64,000 nucleotides of DNA from an uncultured Chloroflexales bacterium. Lineage in GTDB: Bacteria; Chloroflexota; Chloroflexia; Chloroflexales; Chloroflexaceae. The notes under the pieces were generated by a model, which was not told the DNA's origin, searched no databases, and saw only the letters and a program-made list of their open reading frames with translations. Positions 34,646 through 42,241 of this stretch are shown one piece after another. The position numbers were made by a program, and so were the translations under genes. The stretch covers positions 1 to 64,000 of the forward strand of contig CAKZSI010000011.1 in the NCBI GenBank assembly GCA_937918935.1, in the 5' to 3' direction. Positions within the stretch are counted from its first letter, which is position 1. Each line of letters opens with the position of its first letter.

Positions 34646-34773
34646 TGACGATCTACCTGTTTGACATCAACCTGCTCCTGGCGCTGAGCGATCCGATGCA
34701 CCTCCACCACGAGGCAGCCCATCGCTGGCTGGCGATGCGGAGCGATGCACCCTGGGCAACCTGCCCGTTAGCC
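34645..34773 (+). pseudogene. VapC-type PIN toxin remnant (N-terminal 43 residues)
   Basis: It begins MTIYLFDINLLLALSD and continues HHEAAHRWLAMRSDAPWATCPL, the conserved N-terminus of PIN toxins of the TIGR00028 group, with the first catalytic Asp in FDINLLLAL. Similarity stops at CPL, where TQ-GFVR should follow. The remaining two-thirds, including the other acidic residues, is missing. The frame stays open to 35109 only by chance, antisense to a HTH gene. It must be inactive as a nuclease. Confidence 0.65.
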
Positions 34774-34811
34774 GGGGTCCTGTACCGAGACATAATTGCC
34801 CCCGGGATAGC

Positions 34812-35138
34812 TCAGCGCGGGACATTGACCTCGGGCAGAGGGCTAACCCCGGTGGTGGCAAGCGAGGCTGCCACGGCGAGCGTGGCGAGGATCTGCAAAG
34901 CACGCTGCTCGGCTGGAGGAGCGGTGGCCACCGCGGCGCCGGTCAGTCGCTGGTGCGGCCCGGTGAAATCGGTCGGGCGCAGGCCGAAGAGGCGGGCCAC
35001 ACGCTCACGTTGCTCGGGGCTGAGCCAGCGCAGGCCGTACTCGATCTCAGCGATCTGGCGGGCGGGGATACCGGACAGGGTGGCGAGATCCAGCAACGAA
35101 AGAGCGTGACGAGAGCGGAGGCTGCGAAGGGTCTCCAT
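34812..35138 (-). CDS. XRE-family HTH protein with C-terminal hydrophobic segment
   Basis: The 108-residue protein starts at ATG 35138 (AGGAGA 7-8 nt upstream). Residues 1-57 form a Cro/C1-type helix-turn-helix (METLRSLRSRHALSLLDLAT, GIPARQIAEIEYGLRWLS, PEQRERVARLFGL). A hydrophobic segment follows (about 82-98, ILATLAVAASLATTGV), so the protein may be membrane-tethered. It is the last gene of the minus-strand chlorosome block. Whether it regulates that block is unknown. Confidence 0.75.
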   Translation of the reverse strand: METLRSLRSRHALSLLDLATLSGIPARQIAEIEYGLRWLSPEQRERVARLFGLRPTDFTGPHQRLTGAAVATAPPAEQRALQILATLAVAASLATTGVSPLPEVNVPR

Positions 35139-35257
35139 GGTGCTGTCTCCTGAGCAGATCACGATGTAGCCGTAGCCTGGCACAGGGCAGGCCAGGCGGC
35201 GCCGGCTCAGGATGACAGGAACATAAACGCCGGATTACAGTGTGGTGTCCAACGCCT

Positions 35258-35539
35258 TCACGCCTTGACGGCTTTGCGCTGGGCGGCCTCGGCTTCGAGT
35301 TCGGCGAGTTTGCGCCGGTACTCGCGGCGTTCGAGCCGGTTGAGGGTAGCATACCCGCCCAGGACCGCAACGAACATCCCCGGCCAGAACAACCAGGCGA
35401 AGTGGATCTTGATACTGAAGATGAAAACGGCGGTCAGGATCACGAGGAACACGATCCCGGCGGCCATATAGGGTTCGAAGCCGGTGCTGTTCAGATAGGC
35501 CTCATCGCGGGGACTGAACCGACGACCTTCCTGTGCCAT
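35258..35539 (-). CDS. Small 2-TM protein, unrecognised
   Basis: The 93-residue protein starts at ATG 35539 (AAGGGGG about 6 nt upstream). A charged N-terminus (EGRRFSPRDEAYLNSTGFEPYMAAG) precedes two helices (about 26-45 and 48-66). A basic/acidic amphipathic tail follows (ERREYRRKLAELEAEAAQRK). It resembles the 2TM-domain proteins often placed near envelope genes. It is co-oriented with the chlorosome genes upstream. Confidence 0.65.
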   Translation of the reverse strand: MAQEGRRFSPRDEAYLNSTGFEPYMAAGIVFLVILTAVFIFSIKIHFAWLFWPGMFVAVLGGYATLNRLERREYRRKLAELEAEAAQRKAVKA

Positions 35540-35835
35540 ACGAAACCCCCTTGCAGTGCCGGGCGAGCGTCGTTGCCGGCTGAATTGTATCCTAGCACAG
35601 GGGGCGCATTTTCGCCAGGGGAAAAGGGTTTTGCATAAATGTTGCAAGTGGTGGAGCAACCCGCCTTGCGCGGAACACTGCCGGAGGGGAGCATGTGGGA
35701 GGGGCCTTGCACCTCTAGAGGAGGGACGGGTGTGGGAGGGCGGAGCCCTCCCACAAAAACCCTGTTATATCGCAGTGGTATGGGGCGCAGCCGCCGGGAT
35801 GGGGCACGGTTCCATGGCCAACGTGGCCAGAGCGG
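35540..35835. other. Intergenic region with palindrome
   Basis: No gene is supported in these 296 bp. It contains the inverted repeat at 35731-35755 and GC-rich flanks. Confidence 0.55.
35731..35755. repeat. 11-bp inverted repeat with A-run
   Basis: TGTGGGAGGGC, GGA, GCCCTCCCACA, then AAAA on the plus strand. On the minus strand TTTT precedes the stem. The core is shared with 28161 and 31394. Confidence 0.75.
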
Positions 35836-36342
35836 CTACGTTTCAATATCAATGCGTTGGGAGCGCGGCCCGGTGCTGGTCGTGCCGCCGAAGAGCGCGG
35901 CCATGCTGGGTGGCGGGCCCTCAATCGCCTGGCGCAGGCGTTCGAGCTGGATACGCATATCCAGGCTGGCCAGGAGGCGCCCGATGCCCACCACAAAGAC
36001 ACGCAGGCCCGGATTCGGGACCTCGTACTCGACGCGGTTCTGCACCACGGTGCGATTGCCATCGGGGAACCAGCGCCACAGCTCGGTGCCTTCCCAGAGG
36101 CCTTCGATCTTCATAAGAATCTTGCCCGAGTCGCGTTCGACGACGGTATAATCCGCGCCGGCCAGGCCGAGCGGCTTGAGTCGCATTTTATGGATACTGC
36201 CGGGAGTCAGCAACTCACCCTGGATCGGTTCGAGCACTACCTGAGGCGAGCGCCACTGGTTCATCAGTTCTGGCGATGTTAAATAGCGTTCGACCACATC
36301 CGGGGTGGTGTTAATCGAGACCCACTCTTCCTGAACAATCAT
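35836..36342 (-). CDS. SRPBCC (START/polyketide-cyclase-like) protein in the chlorosome block
   Basis: This 168-residue protein starts at ATG 36342. It has the SRPBCC layout: EEWVSINTTPDVVERYLTSPELMNQWRSP, then hydrophobic strands (LLTPGSIHKMRLKPLGLAGADYTVVERD, KILMKIEGLWEGTELWRWFP) and the long C-terminal helix (RVFVVGIGRLLASLDMRIQLERLRQAI). Such proteins bind hydrophobic ligands in a deep cavity. Beside chlorosome genes the ligand could be a pigment, quinone or lipid, but that is inference. Its location just after csmN and ndh resembles the reported position of the chlorosome protein gene csmP in Chloroflexus, so it may be that protein; I could not confirm this. Confidence 0.7.
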   Translation of the reverse strand: MIVQEEWVSINTTPDVVERYLTSPELMNQWRSPQVVLEPIQGELLTPGSIHKMRLKPLGLAGADYTVVERDSGKILMKIEGLWEGTELWRWFPDGNRTVVQNRVEYEVPNPGLRVFVVGIGRLLASLDMRIQLERLRQAIEGPPPSMAALFGGTTSTGPRSQRIDIET

Positions 36343-36408
36343 CCCACTACTCCCGGGGCGCGCGCCCCCTTGTGCCGCCAGGGTTGCGGCGCATGACACC
36401 TCACCCTG

Positions 36409-37593
36409 TTATAACGTGCGCGAACTTTCCAGCGTTGTGCGGTAGTACTGTTCAACGCCTTGTTTCAGAATCACCGCTGGATAACCGGTAACAGGCATCC
36501 CCAGGGGATTGCCCACGGCGTAGTGATGGCCCAGCGAAACCAGTTCACCCAGCACCAGCGGTTCGTAGGTGCGAGGGGGCCGGCCCTCCACCTCAGCGAG
36601 CAGCGTCTCGGCGAGATGCTCGCCCTGGCGCATCGCGAAACTGGCCGTTGCCGGAACGGTGGCGCCATTATAGCCCATGGGAATGGCGGCGCAGTCGCCG
36701 GCAGCGAAAATCAGCGCCTGATCGCGCACCCGCAGGTAGCGGTCCACCAGCACACGTCCGGCGGCATCAACCGGCAGCCCTGAGTCGCGCAGGAGCGGCG
36801 GTCCCTGGATACCGCCGGCCCAGACGATGGTACCAGCGCGGAGGATGCGATTCCCGGCGAGACGCAGGAGTTGGGGCTCCACTGTCTCCACGACCGTATT
36901 CAGGTAGACGCTGACCCCCTGTTCATCGAGGATGCGCTCGGCGGTACGAGTGGCCCATTCGCCAAACTGGCTCAGGAGGAGCGACGTGCGTTCGAGGAGG
37001 GCAATGCGCACTTCGCGACGTGGTGCGCCGGTTTGTGCGCAGAGATCGTCAACCCACTCCGCCAGTTCGCCAGCGAACTGACAGCCGGTATAGCCTCCGC
37101 CAACGATGGCTGTGGTCAGGAGGATGCGCTGTTCACGCGGATCGCTGGTCTTCGTGGCGGCCTCGAACCGGGCGACGAGATGGTCGCGGAGGCGCAGGGC
37201 GTGCTGGAAGGTATGCAGTGGCAGGCTATGCTCGCGCGCGCCGGGCACGTTGCCGTAGGCCGTTTCGGCGCCCAGGGCAATCACCAGGCGGTTGTAACTC
37301 AGCGTGCGCCCATCTTCGAGGCAGACGGTACGCTGCAGTGGCACAATTTCGCGAACCGCCCCCTGCACAAAATTGATGGCGTGGTTATGCAGGAGGGTTC
37401 TCAGATCGTAGATCGCCGCTTCAGGTGGCATAGACGCGGCCGCGACACGGTGGATCACCTGGATCAACTGGTGGTAGCCATGCTGATCAACGAGGGTGAC
37501 CTGATCGGAATGGCCGTGCTCACGCAGCAGGCGATCGAGGTCAAGCGCGGCGCGAAGTCCGGCGTAGCCGGCGCCCAGAATAACGATGTGCAT
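36409..37593 (-). CDS. ndh: Type II NADH dehydrogenase (NDH-2 / FAD-dependent pyridine nucleotide-disulfide oxidoreductase)
   Basis: The 394-residue protein has the FAD-binding GAGYAGLRAA (7-16), a second dinucleotide fold AIVGGGYTGCQFAGELAEW (about 164-182), and the FAD-contact AAGDCAAIP (about 302). The order fits NDH-2, which passes electrons from NADH to quinone without pumping protons; the C-terminal part probably forms the membrane-facing helix. It lies 393 bp downstream of csmN and 67 bp upstream of the SRPBCC gene. In the chlorosome block it may set the redox state of quinones that quench chlorosome excitation; this is inferred. Confidence 0.85.
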   Translation of the reverse strand: MHIVILGAGYAGLRAALDLDRLLREHGHSDQVTLVDQHGYHQLIQVIHRVAAASMPPEAAIYDLRTLLHNHAINFVQGAVREIVPLQRTVCLEDGRTLSYNRLVIALGAETAYGNVPGAREHSLPLHTFQHALRLRDHLVARFEAATKTSDPREQRILLTTAIVGGGYTGCQFAGELAEWVDDLCAQTGAPRREVRIALLERTSLLLSQFGEWATRTAERILDEQGVSVYLNTVVETVEPQLLRLAGNRILRAGTIVWAGGIQGPPLLRDSGLPVDAAGRVLVDRYLRVRDQALIFAAGDCAAIPMGYNGATVPATASFAMRQGEHLAETLLAEVEGRPPRTYEPLVLGELVSLGHHYAVGNPLGMPVTGYPAVILKQGVEQYYRTTLESSRTL

Positions 37594-37985
37594 ATGTCTG
37601 CCCAGAGGCCGAAAACGATTGCGATAGTCATTCCGTCAGACCTGGTTCACACCTGCGTTACCGTTGGGAGGGGCGCGAGGAGGTGCAGCCTTCCACACCT
37701 CGCCCGAACGGCAACCCGGCAGGTCTGCGCAGCGAAACCATTGTCTTTCTTAGAATACCACGCTTTTCGCAACAGGAATCAAAAAAAACGAGCCCACCCC
37801 TGCCGTGCGGCCGTCTCCAGAGTACCATGCCGGGAGGGAGCGCCGAACCTCGCTGACACAGAAACGCAGGAACCACCATCAGTGGGTCCAGACCGGCGTT
37901 TAGCCGATTGACGCCACCGAGAGGTTCCTACGCTTCCGCGCGCTCTGGCCCGTGCGCTCCCTCTGCGTCCGTCCGAAGGCGCCCT
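37594..37985. other. Intergenic region between csmN and ndh
   Basis: No gene is supported in these 392 bp. On the minus strand TGGTATTCT (37752-37760) is an extended -10 candidate that could give ndh its own promoter. The csmN-proximal part has no T-rich hairpin. Confidence 0.5.
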
Positions 37986-38435
37986 CTACGCGGAGGGGGT
38001 CTGCGGAGGTCGTTCTACCCACTCGTCCACCCTGGCGGCGGTGCGCTCCACCTGATCGGCGGCGCGGCCAGCAGCGCGACCCACGCTGGCGCCGAACTCG
38101 TCCGCGGCGCGGGCCAGGCGCTCGGTAAAGGCACGGGCGCGATCGGTGAGCTGTTGCGGGCTGGGCAGGCTCGGCGTTGACGGGGTCCCGGAGAAGAGGT
38201 CGTCAACCACGCGTTCCGACACCGCTGTCAATTCCTTGGGCAGCGCCACGGCGGCGAGGGCAAATTCGGCCATTGCGCGTCGAGCGCGCCGTCGCGAGTT
38301 CTTCGGCAGCAGGATCAGGGGAATCGCCGCGATCGATAAGCCCACGCGAGTTAGCCCGCCGACCAGTACGGCAGTAAGTTCAAACAGACCTTCACGTTCT
38401 GTGCGCGTAACGGTTGTGGTTCCGGTGTCGCTCAT
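37986..38435 (-). CDS. csmN: Chlorosome envelope protein, CsmN-like
   Basis: The 149-residue protein (about 16 kDa) starts at ATG 38435 with AAGGAG 8 nt upstream. After a Thr-rich start it has an amphipathic/hydrophobic stretch (FELTAVLVGGLTRVGLSIAAIPLILLPKNSRRRAR) that parallels the same region of the protein encoded just upstream. A long Ala/Arg-rich amphipathic helix follows (AFTERLARAADEFGASVGRAAG, then DQVERTAARVDEWVERP). Size, position after a 11-12 kDa homologous protein and shared motif fit CsmN, the 18-kDa-band chlorosome envelope protein of Chloroflexus. It would lie in the chlorosome lipid monolayer. The assignment rests on size, order and pattern, not on an alignment. Confidence 0.65.
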   Translation of the reverse strand: MSDTGTTTVTRTEREGLFELTAVLVGGLTRVGLSIAAIPLILLPKNSRRRARRAMAEFALAAVALPKELTAVSERVVDDLFSGTPSTPSLPSPQQLTDRARAFTERLARAADEFGASVGRAAGRAADQVERTAARVDEWVERPPQTPSA

Positions 38436-38552
38436 AGAAGTACTCCTTAATACGGGTGCGATAACGTATCGCGCCGGTCGCACCTGACGGTGGGCCGACG
38501 ATCCTGGTTCAGGAGAAACACGCCACGTCCGCCAGGTTGTGCTGACAGGCTC

Positions 38553-38873
38553 CTAGTTTGCCGACACCTCGTCCTTTGGCGCCTTCGTGTGACTTGCCTC
38601 CAACGCCGGTGTTTCGGCGGCCCATGCCTCGATCGCCTGTCCCGCGGTCTCGGCGAAGTCGCGCGGCAGGGTCGCGAAGGCATACATGAGTTCCCTGGTC
38701 GCGTTCCGCATATGGGTGCGTGTCTCGATGGGCAGAATCCCCAGCGGAAGCATAATGAGCGAAAAGCCCAGGCGGAAGATGCCCCCGCCAAACTCCACCA
38801 CCGACTCAACCAGGCTGTCGCTTCTACGTGCTGGAAGCGTCCGCACCCGCACCTCACCTGTGGTTTCCGTCAT
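38553..38873 (-). CDS. csmM: Chlorosome envelope protein, CsmM-like
   Basis: The 106-residue protein (about 11.6 kDa) starts at ATG 38873 with GGGAGG 6 nt upstream. It has VRTLPARRSDSLVESVVEFG, then the hydrophobic GGIFRLGFSLIMLPLGILPIETRTHMRNATRELM, and an amphipathic end (FAETAGQAIEAWAAE). The hydrophobic block (x-x-G-hydrophobic-R-x-G-x-S-hydrophobic-P-L-x-x-L-P) matches that in the next gene product, so the two are paralogues. Size and order fit CsmM, the 11-kDa chlorosome envelope protein of Chloroflexus. The bacteriochlorophyll synthase gene ends 94 bp upstream. Confidence 0.65.
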   Translation of the reverse strand: MTETTGEVRVRTLPARRSDSLVESVVEFGGGIFRLGFSLIMLPLGILPIETRTHMRNATRELMYAFATLPRDFAETAGQAIEAWAAETPALEASHTKAPKDEVSAN

Positions 38874-38967
38874 GGCCGACCTCCCTTGTCTAAGCTCAGA
38901 GCGCTGCTGCCAGGTCAGACGTCACGCCTGACCCTGTGTTTGACCGTTGTGTGCATACTTCCAACGA

Positions 38968-39888
38968 TTATCCGAAGTAGCCGCCTACCATAAGGGCCGA
39001 CACGACCTGTATGAGCACCACAAACGGATTACTGGTAACCAGATAGCGCAAATAGTTCTTCTGGGTTGGATCACGGTACAACTGGACCTGGTTGCGTATT
39101 GGCGCCACGATGGCGAGCAGAATGAATGCAGCCACCCAGTAGTAGCCCCAGAAGAACGCCAGTCCCATCAGGAGCGCCTGGGAAAGATTGATCGTCGCAA
39201 AGGCGATAATCAGCGTCTTCTGCACTCCGATAACGACGGTCAATGACTGTAGTCCATGGAGCCGGTCGCCCTCGACGCTTTTGATGTCGTTTAGAAAGAG
39301 CATGCCCGAAGCTATCGATCCATTAATCCATGCGACAATCAAGCTTTCCCACGTAAGCGGTGCAAAGATGAGATGGCCGACCAGCCAGCTCATGCTGACA
39401 TAGCCCAGACCAACCGCGGGAGGGCCTAGAAAATAGTGTTTCTTCAGCTTGACTGGAGGCATGCTGTAGAGCACCGAGAGAATGATTCCCAGCACCGCCA
39501 GTATCGTGATCAGCGGATTCCCGAAGACCAGTGATACCAGGAGTGTTGCTGTGCCGAGCACGATCCAGTTCAAGCGCGCTTCGTTCAGCGACACCAACCC
39601 GGCTGGAATTGGCCGCCCCGGATCATTGATCGCGTCAATATCTCGGTCGAAGTAGTCGTTAATACTCTGACTAAAACCGGTACCCAACGGGCCGCACACG
39701 AGTGCTCCCAGCATTGCCATTGCCCAGTCGCGCCCACTGGTCCACTGGAAGCCAATGTCTTGCCCCGAGGCGAGCGCCCCGAAAAGCGTAACAATTGTTG
39801 GAGAAATCCACGTAACTGGATCGGCCAGTTCAATGTGTGCGCGGATCTTTTTGCCTGGCGAGACTTGCTTTTCAGAGGTTGTAATCAT
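38968..39888 (-). CDS. bchK: Bacteriochlorophyll synthase (UbiA prenyltransferase family), probably BchK
   Basis: The 306-residue membrane protein has eight to nine helices and the two Asp-rich motifs of the chlorophyll-synthase branch: NDYFDRDIDAINDPGRPIPAG (about 76-96) and FLNDIKSVEGDRLHGLQSL (about 198-216). It esterifies the bacteriochlorophyllide propionate with a polyprenyl or long-chain alcohol diphosphate. BchG makes Bchl a and BchK makes Bchl c. Its place next to bchU (a Bchl c-only step) and csmMN makes BchK more likely, but BchG cannot be excluded. Its base composition is visibly more AT-rich than that of its neighbours. ATG 39888 has only a weak ribosome site. Confidence 0.8.
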   Translation of the reverse strand: MITTSEKQVSPGKKIRAHIELADPVTWISPTIVTLFGALASGQDIGFQWTSGRDWAMAMLGALVCGPLGTGFSQSINDYFDRDIDAINDPGRPIPAGLVSLNEARLNWIVLGTATLLVSLVFGNPLITILAVLGIILSVLYSMPPVKLKKHYFLGPPAVGLGYVSMSWLVGHLIFAPLTWESLIVAWINGSIASGMLFLNDIKSVEGDRLHGLQSLTVVIGVQKTLIIAFATINLSQALLMGLAFFWGYYWVAAFILLAIVAPIRNQVQLYRDPTQKNYLRYLVTSNPFVVLIQVVSALMVGGYFG

Positions 39889-40019
39889 CGATGGATTGGT
39901 TCTCTGGTTCTCGTGACGTATGAGTCATAGTTTCGCTGCACGACCTCTTGCCTTGCCTTTGGGGGAAGGTGCGGGGACATACCCTCCCCGCCCCCTCCAA
40001 CCGTAACGTAGCCGTGAAA

Positions 40020-41087
40020 TTACAGTTTCACCGCTTGATACAGCACATGGTCGTAGGCCTCGTCGAAGCTGATGTCGCCGAAGCCCAGTTCCCGCAGCAA
40101 GTCAGGATAAATCGCGTGCTCTTTAAACTCCAGCACCGAAAAGTTCATTCCGATACTGCACAGGTAGTGGGTCAGGTAGTCATAGTTTGGGCGTTGCGGA
40201 TTGCTGATGTCCATATCAAGAATAATCACGCGCCCGCCAACGGGAAGGGCGTCGTAGGCCTTCTTGAGCAGCATTGCCGAGAACTGGCGGTTCATCGGGT
40301 AGAGAATGCGCGCGAAGAGTACCGCGTCGCCCTCTGGATACGGATCGCGGTACATATCCACCGCTACGGGCGTAACCCGCTCGCTCAGGCCTCGCGCAGC
40401 CATGTTCTCGCGTACCAGGTCCAGCGCACTGGGCAGGTTCAGCAGGGTGACGTGCAGTTCAGGGTACTTGTCGCACAACGCAGCCGCGATGTCGCCGATC
40501 CCGCCTCCCACGTCAATCAGGCGCCGGACGCCATCCATGCGGGCCTTGTCGCGCAGCAACTTCTGTACGAAGTGGATGTTGGCGCGATGAATGGTTTCGT
40601 AGAAGGCGCTATCCTCACGCGTGCGCGGCGGATGCGGCACCTGACTCGTAAAATCCAGCTTACCGCGGGTTACATCGGCGAGGTTGCCAAAGAAGCTCTG
40701 CACCAGATCCACCATGAAGCTTACGAATGGCACCATGGTCATATTGCGGTGGTGTTCCGGATCCGTGAAGAACTGTTCCGCAAAGGGCGTCAAGGTCCAA
40801 CCATCGCTGGTGCTACGGGCCAGGCCTACCTGTTGCATCGCGATGAGCAGGCGTTCAAGACGCGCTGGTACGCTGCCGGTCACTTCGGCGAGGGTGGCAA
40901 CGGTCTGAGGATCGCCGGTCATGGCCTCGAAGAGCCCCAGTTCCGAGGCGGCTTTAATCACAAAGAAATCCACCGTGCCCTTGAAAACCATCTCGTATGC
41001 CCGTTCCACATGGCGCGCGAGTTCCTCATCATCGTGCATACAGCGGCAATCAGGGAAACACCGAAACTGCACCTGCGAACTGGTCAT
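40020..41087 (-). CDS. bchU: Bacteriochlorophyllide C-20 methyltransferase
   Basis: The 355-residue protein starts at ATG 41087, preceded by AAAGGA 9 nt upstream. A longer in-frame reading to 41291 has an unlike Cys/Pro-rich start and is treated as leader. An N-terminal winged-helix dimerisation domain (about 20-110, FKGTVDFFVIKAASELGLFEAM) is followed by the SAM-binding fold with RLIDVGGGIGDIAAAL (about 183-198) and ILYPMNRQFSAMLLKKAYDALP. This is the O-methyltransferase-like architecture of BchU, which adds the C-20 methyl that turns Bchl d into Bchl c. Placement beside Bchl synthase and csm genes supports the call over a generic methyltransferase such as CrtF or an acetylserotonin type. 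Confidence 0.85.
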   Translation of the reverse strand: MTSSQVQFRCFPDCRCMHDDEELARHVERAYEMVFKGTVDFFVIKAASELGLFEAMTGDPQTVATLAEVTGSVPARLERLLIAMQQVGLARSTSDGWTLTPFAEQFFTDPEHHRNMTMVPFVSFMVDLVQSFFGNLADVTRGKLDFTSQVPHPPRTREDSAFYETIHRANIHFVQKLLRDKARMDGVRRLIDVGGGIGDIAAALCDKYPELHVTLLNLPSALDLVRENMAARGLSERVTPVAVDMYRDPYPEGDAVLFARILYPMNRQFSAMLLKKAYDALPVGGRVIILDMDISNPQRPNYDYLTHYLCSIGMNFSVLEFKEHAIYPDLLRELGFGDISFDEAYDHVLYQAVKL

Positions 41088-41326
41088 GACCGTCGGTCCT
41101 TTTGCTAGACAACCACCAGGATTGGTCGGCGTGACACTGGAACAGCCGTCTCTCAGATGTTGCGCAGGCTCAATGCCAGGCCGGGTGCGTGGTGTAGTGG
41201 GCTCACCTTTCCCGCAAGCAACGGGCGAGGGCCACGACCGCCAATCCAACCCTATCAGATTCAAGAGGTGACCCGTGCAACAACACTCCACCTCACCTTT
41301 GTATTATAATACAAAAGAAAGGTATT
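41088..41326. other. bchU leader region (about 210 nt)
   Basis: From the predicted transcription start near 41297 to the bchU ATG at 41087 is about 210 nt. The bchU frame stays open through it from 41291, giving a possible 68-residue extension with no recognisable domain. A regulatory leader is the simpler reading. Confidence 0.5.
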
Positions 41327-41330
41327 TCAA
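41298..41330 (-). promoter_or_regulatory. bchU promoter with an 18-bp perfect palindrome over the -10
   Basis: On the minus strand TTGAAA (41325-41330), 16 bp, TATAAT (41303-41308). The -10 lies inside the perfect palindrome TTTGTATTATAATACAAA (41298-41315). A dimeric regulator bound there would block or control polymerase. The -35 abuts the stop codon of the upstream lipase-like gene, so bchU can be transcribed on its own. Confidence 0.7.
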
Positions 41331-42046
41331 ACAACTGGGGCCTCCGTTAAGGCTTCTTTCCTCAACACTCGCCCCCAGCGTGCCAGGCCGGAGCGATCCC
41401 CGTACCACGGGCGCCCGTGGAGCGGCGAGTGACTCACCCCGTCCACTACCAGGTATTCCGCGCCTCGCAGCGCCGCGCAGTGCAGGGTGGTGATGCCATC
41501 ACCCCAGGCCCGCTCGTGTTCGACGCCCGAAACCATCCGGTAGCTTCTGCGCGCCATACGTTGGCGCAGGGTGCCGCCTGGATGGCCCTGAATGGCTCGC
41601 CCTATCACTGACACATAGCGCACGTCATCGTAGAATGCCCCCGGATAGGCCTGGTTGACGAACCCAACTGACCGCCGCGTCCAGTATTCCTGGCTGTGGT
41701 GTGGCGTACCGAGCATTACCAGGGCGCCCACGTGCCGCCGGCCGCCGTAAACCTGCCCCAGGTACGGCTGTTCGCCCAGGTACATCCGCGCCACCGTGCC
41801 GCCGACGCTGTGAGCCAGCATATCCACTTTATCGGCGCCGCTCTCCTCCAGCGCCCGCGCCACAGTTGTGCGAACTATCTCCAGCACGGGCCGGAAATCC
41901 CAATCACGTGTCAGCGCCCAGCGCAGCCGCCCTATAGGCGTCACAAACACTCGATAGCCATAGGGTGGCTGCTCGAGGGCCGCGGCCAGGTCGGTGAAAT
42001 CGCCTGGACCGGTCAGGTAGCCGCCAATCAGGACCAGTGGGCGCAT
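41327..42046 (-). CDS. Lipase-like alpha/beta hydrolase, paralogue 2
   Basis: The 239-residue protein starts MRPLVLIGGYLTGPGDF at ATG 42046. The nucleophile elbow is MLAHSVGGTVARMYLG (Ser about 93, AHSVG in place of GxSxG). A conserved LGTPHHSQEYW loop and a C-terminal His (GVSHSPLHGRPWYG) complete the likely triad. It resembles PGAP1/lipase class 2-type hydrolases. It is clearly a duplicate of the next gene: both share GG-L, PPYG-R-V, the Ser elbow, YLG, QVY/KVYxGxR, LGT-H, YPGAFY and H(S/A)P-PWYG/TWYG. The substrate may be a lipid or ester. An in-frame extension upstream to 42238 is not conserved. Confidence 0.75.
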   Translation of the reverse strand: MRPLVLIGGYLTGPGDFTDLAAALEQPPYGYRVFVTPIGRLRWALTRDWDFRPVLEIVRTTVARALEESGADKVDMLAHSVGGTVARMYLGEQPYLGQVYGGRRHVGALVMLGTPHHSQEYWTRRSVGFVNQAYPGAFYDDVRYVSVIGRAIQGHPGGTLRQRMARRSYRMVSGVEHERAWGDGITTLHCAALRGAEYLVVDGVSHSPLHGRPWYGDRSGLARWGRVLRKEALTEAPVV

Positions 42047-42241
42047 ACGTCTATCCGCTTTCCGTGGCGCATGTCGGTATCCTGTCCGCTCGGGCTCGGG
42101 GATAGCGGTCTGGCTCTTCCGAACCCGCCCATCAGGCTGGCGTGCGTCAAACGGGATTGACCATCCAGTCACCTCCACAGACCGATCGGCCGGGGCGGCG
42201 GAGCACTGGTCTACCCGGAATGCCGGGATCTGAACCATACC

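Noticed and set aside
34645-35109. Intact 155-residue PIN-domain toxin
   Set aside because: Only the first 43 residues match the family. The rest is antisense to the HTH gene and lacks the further acidic residues.
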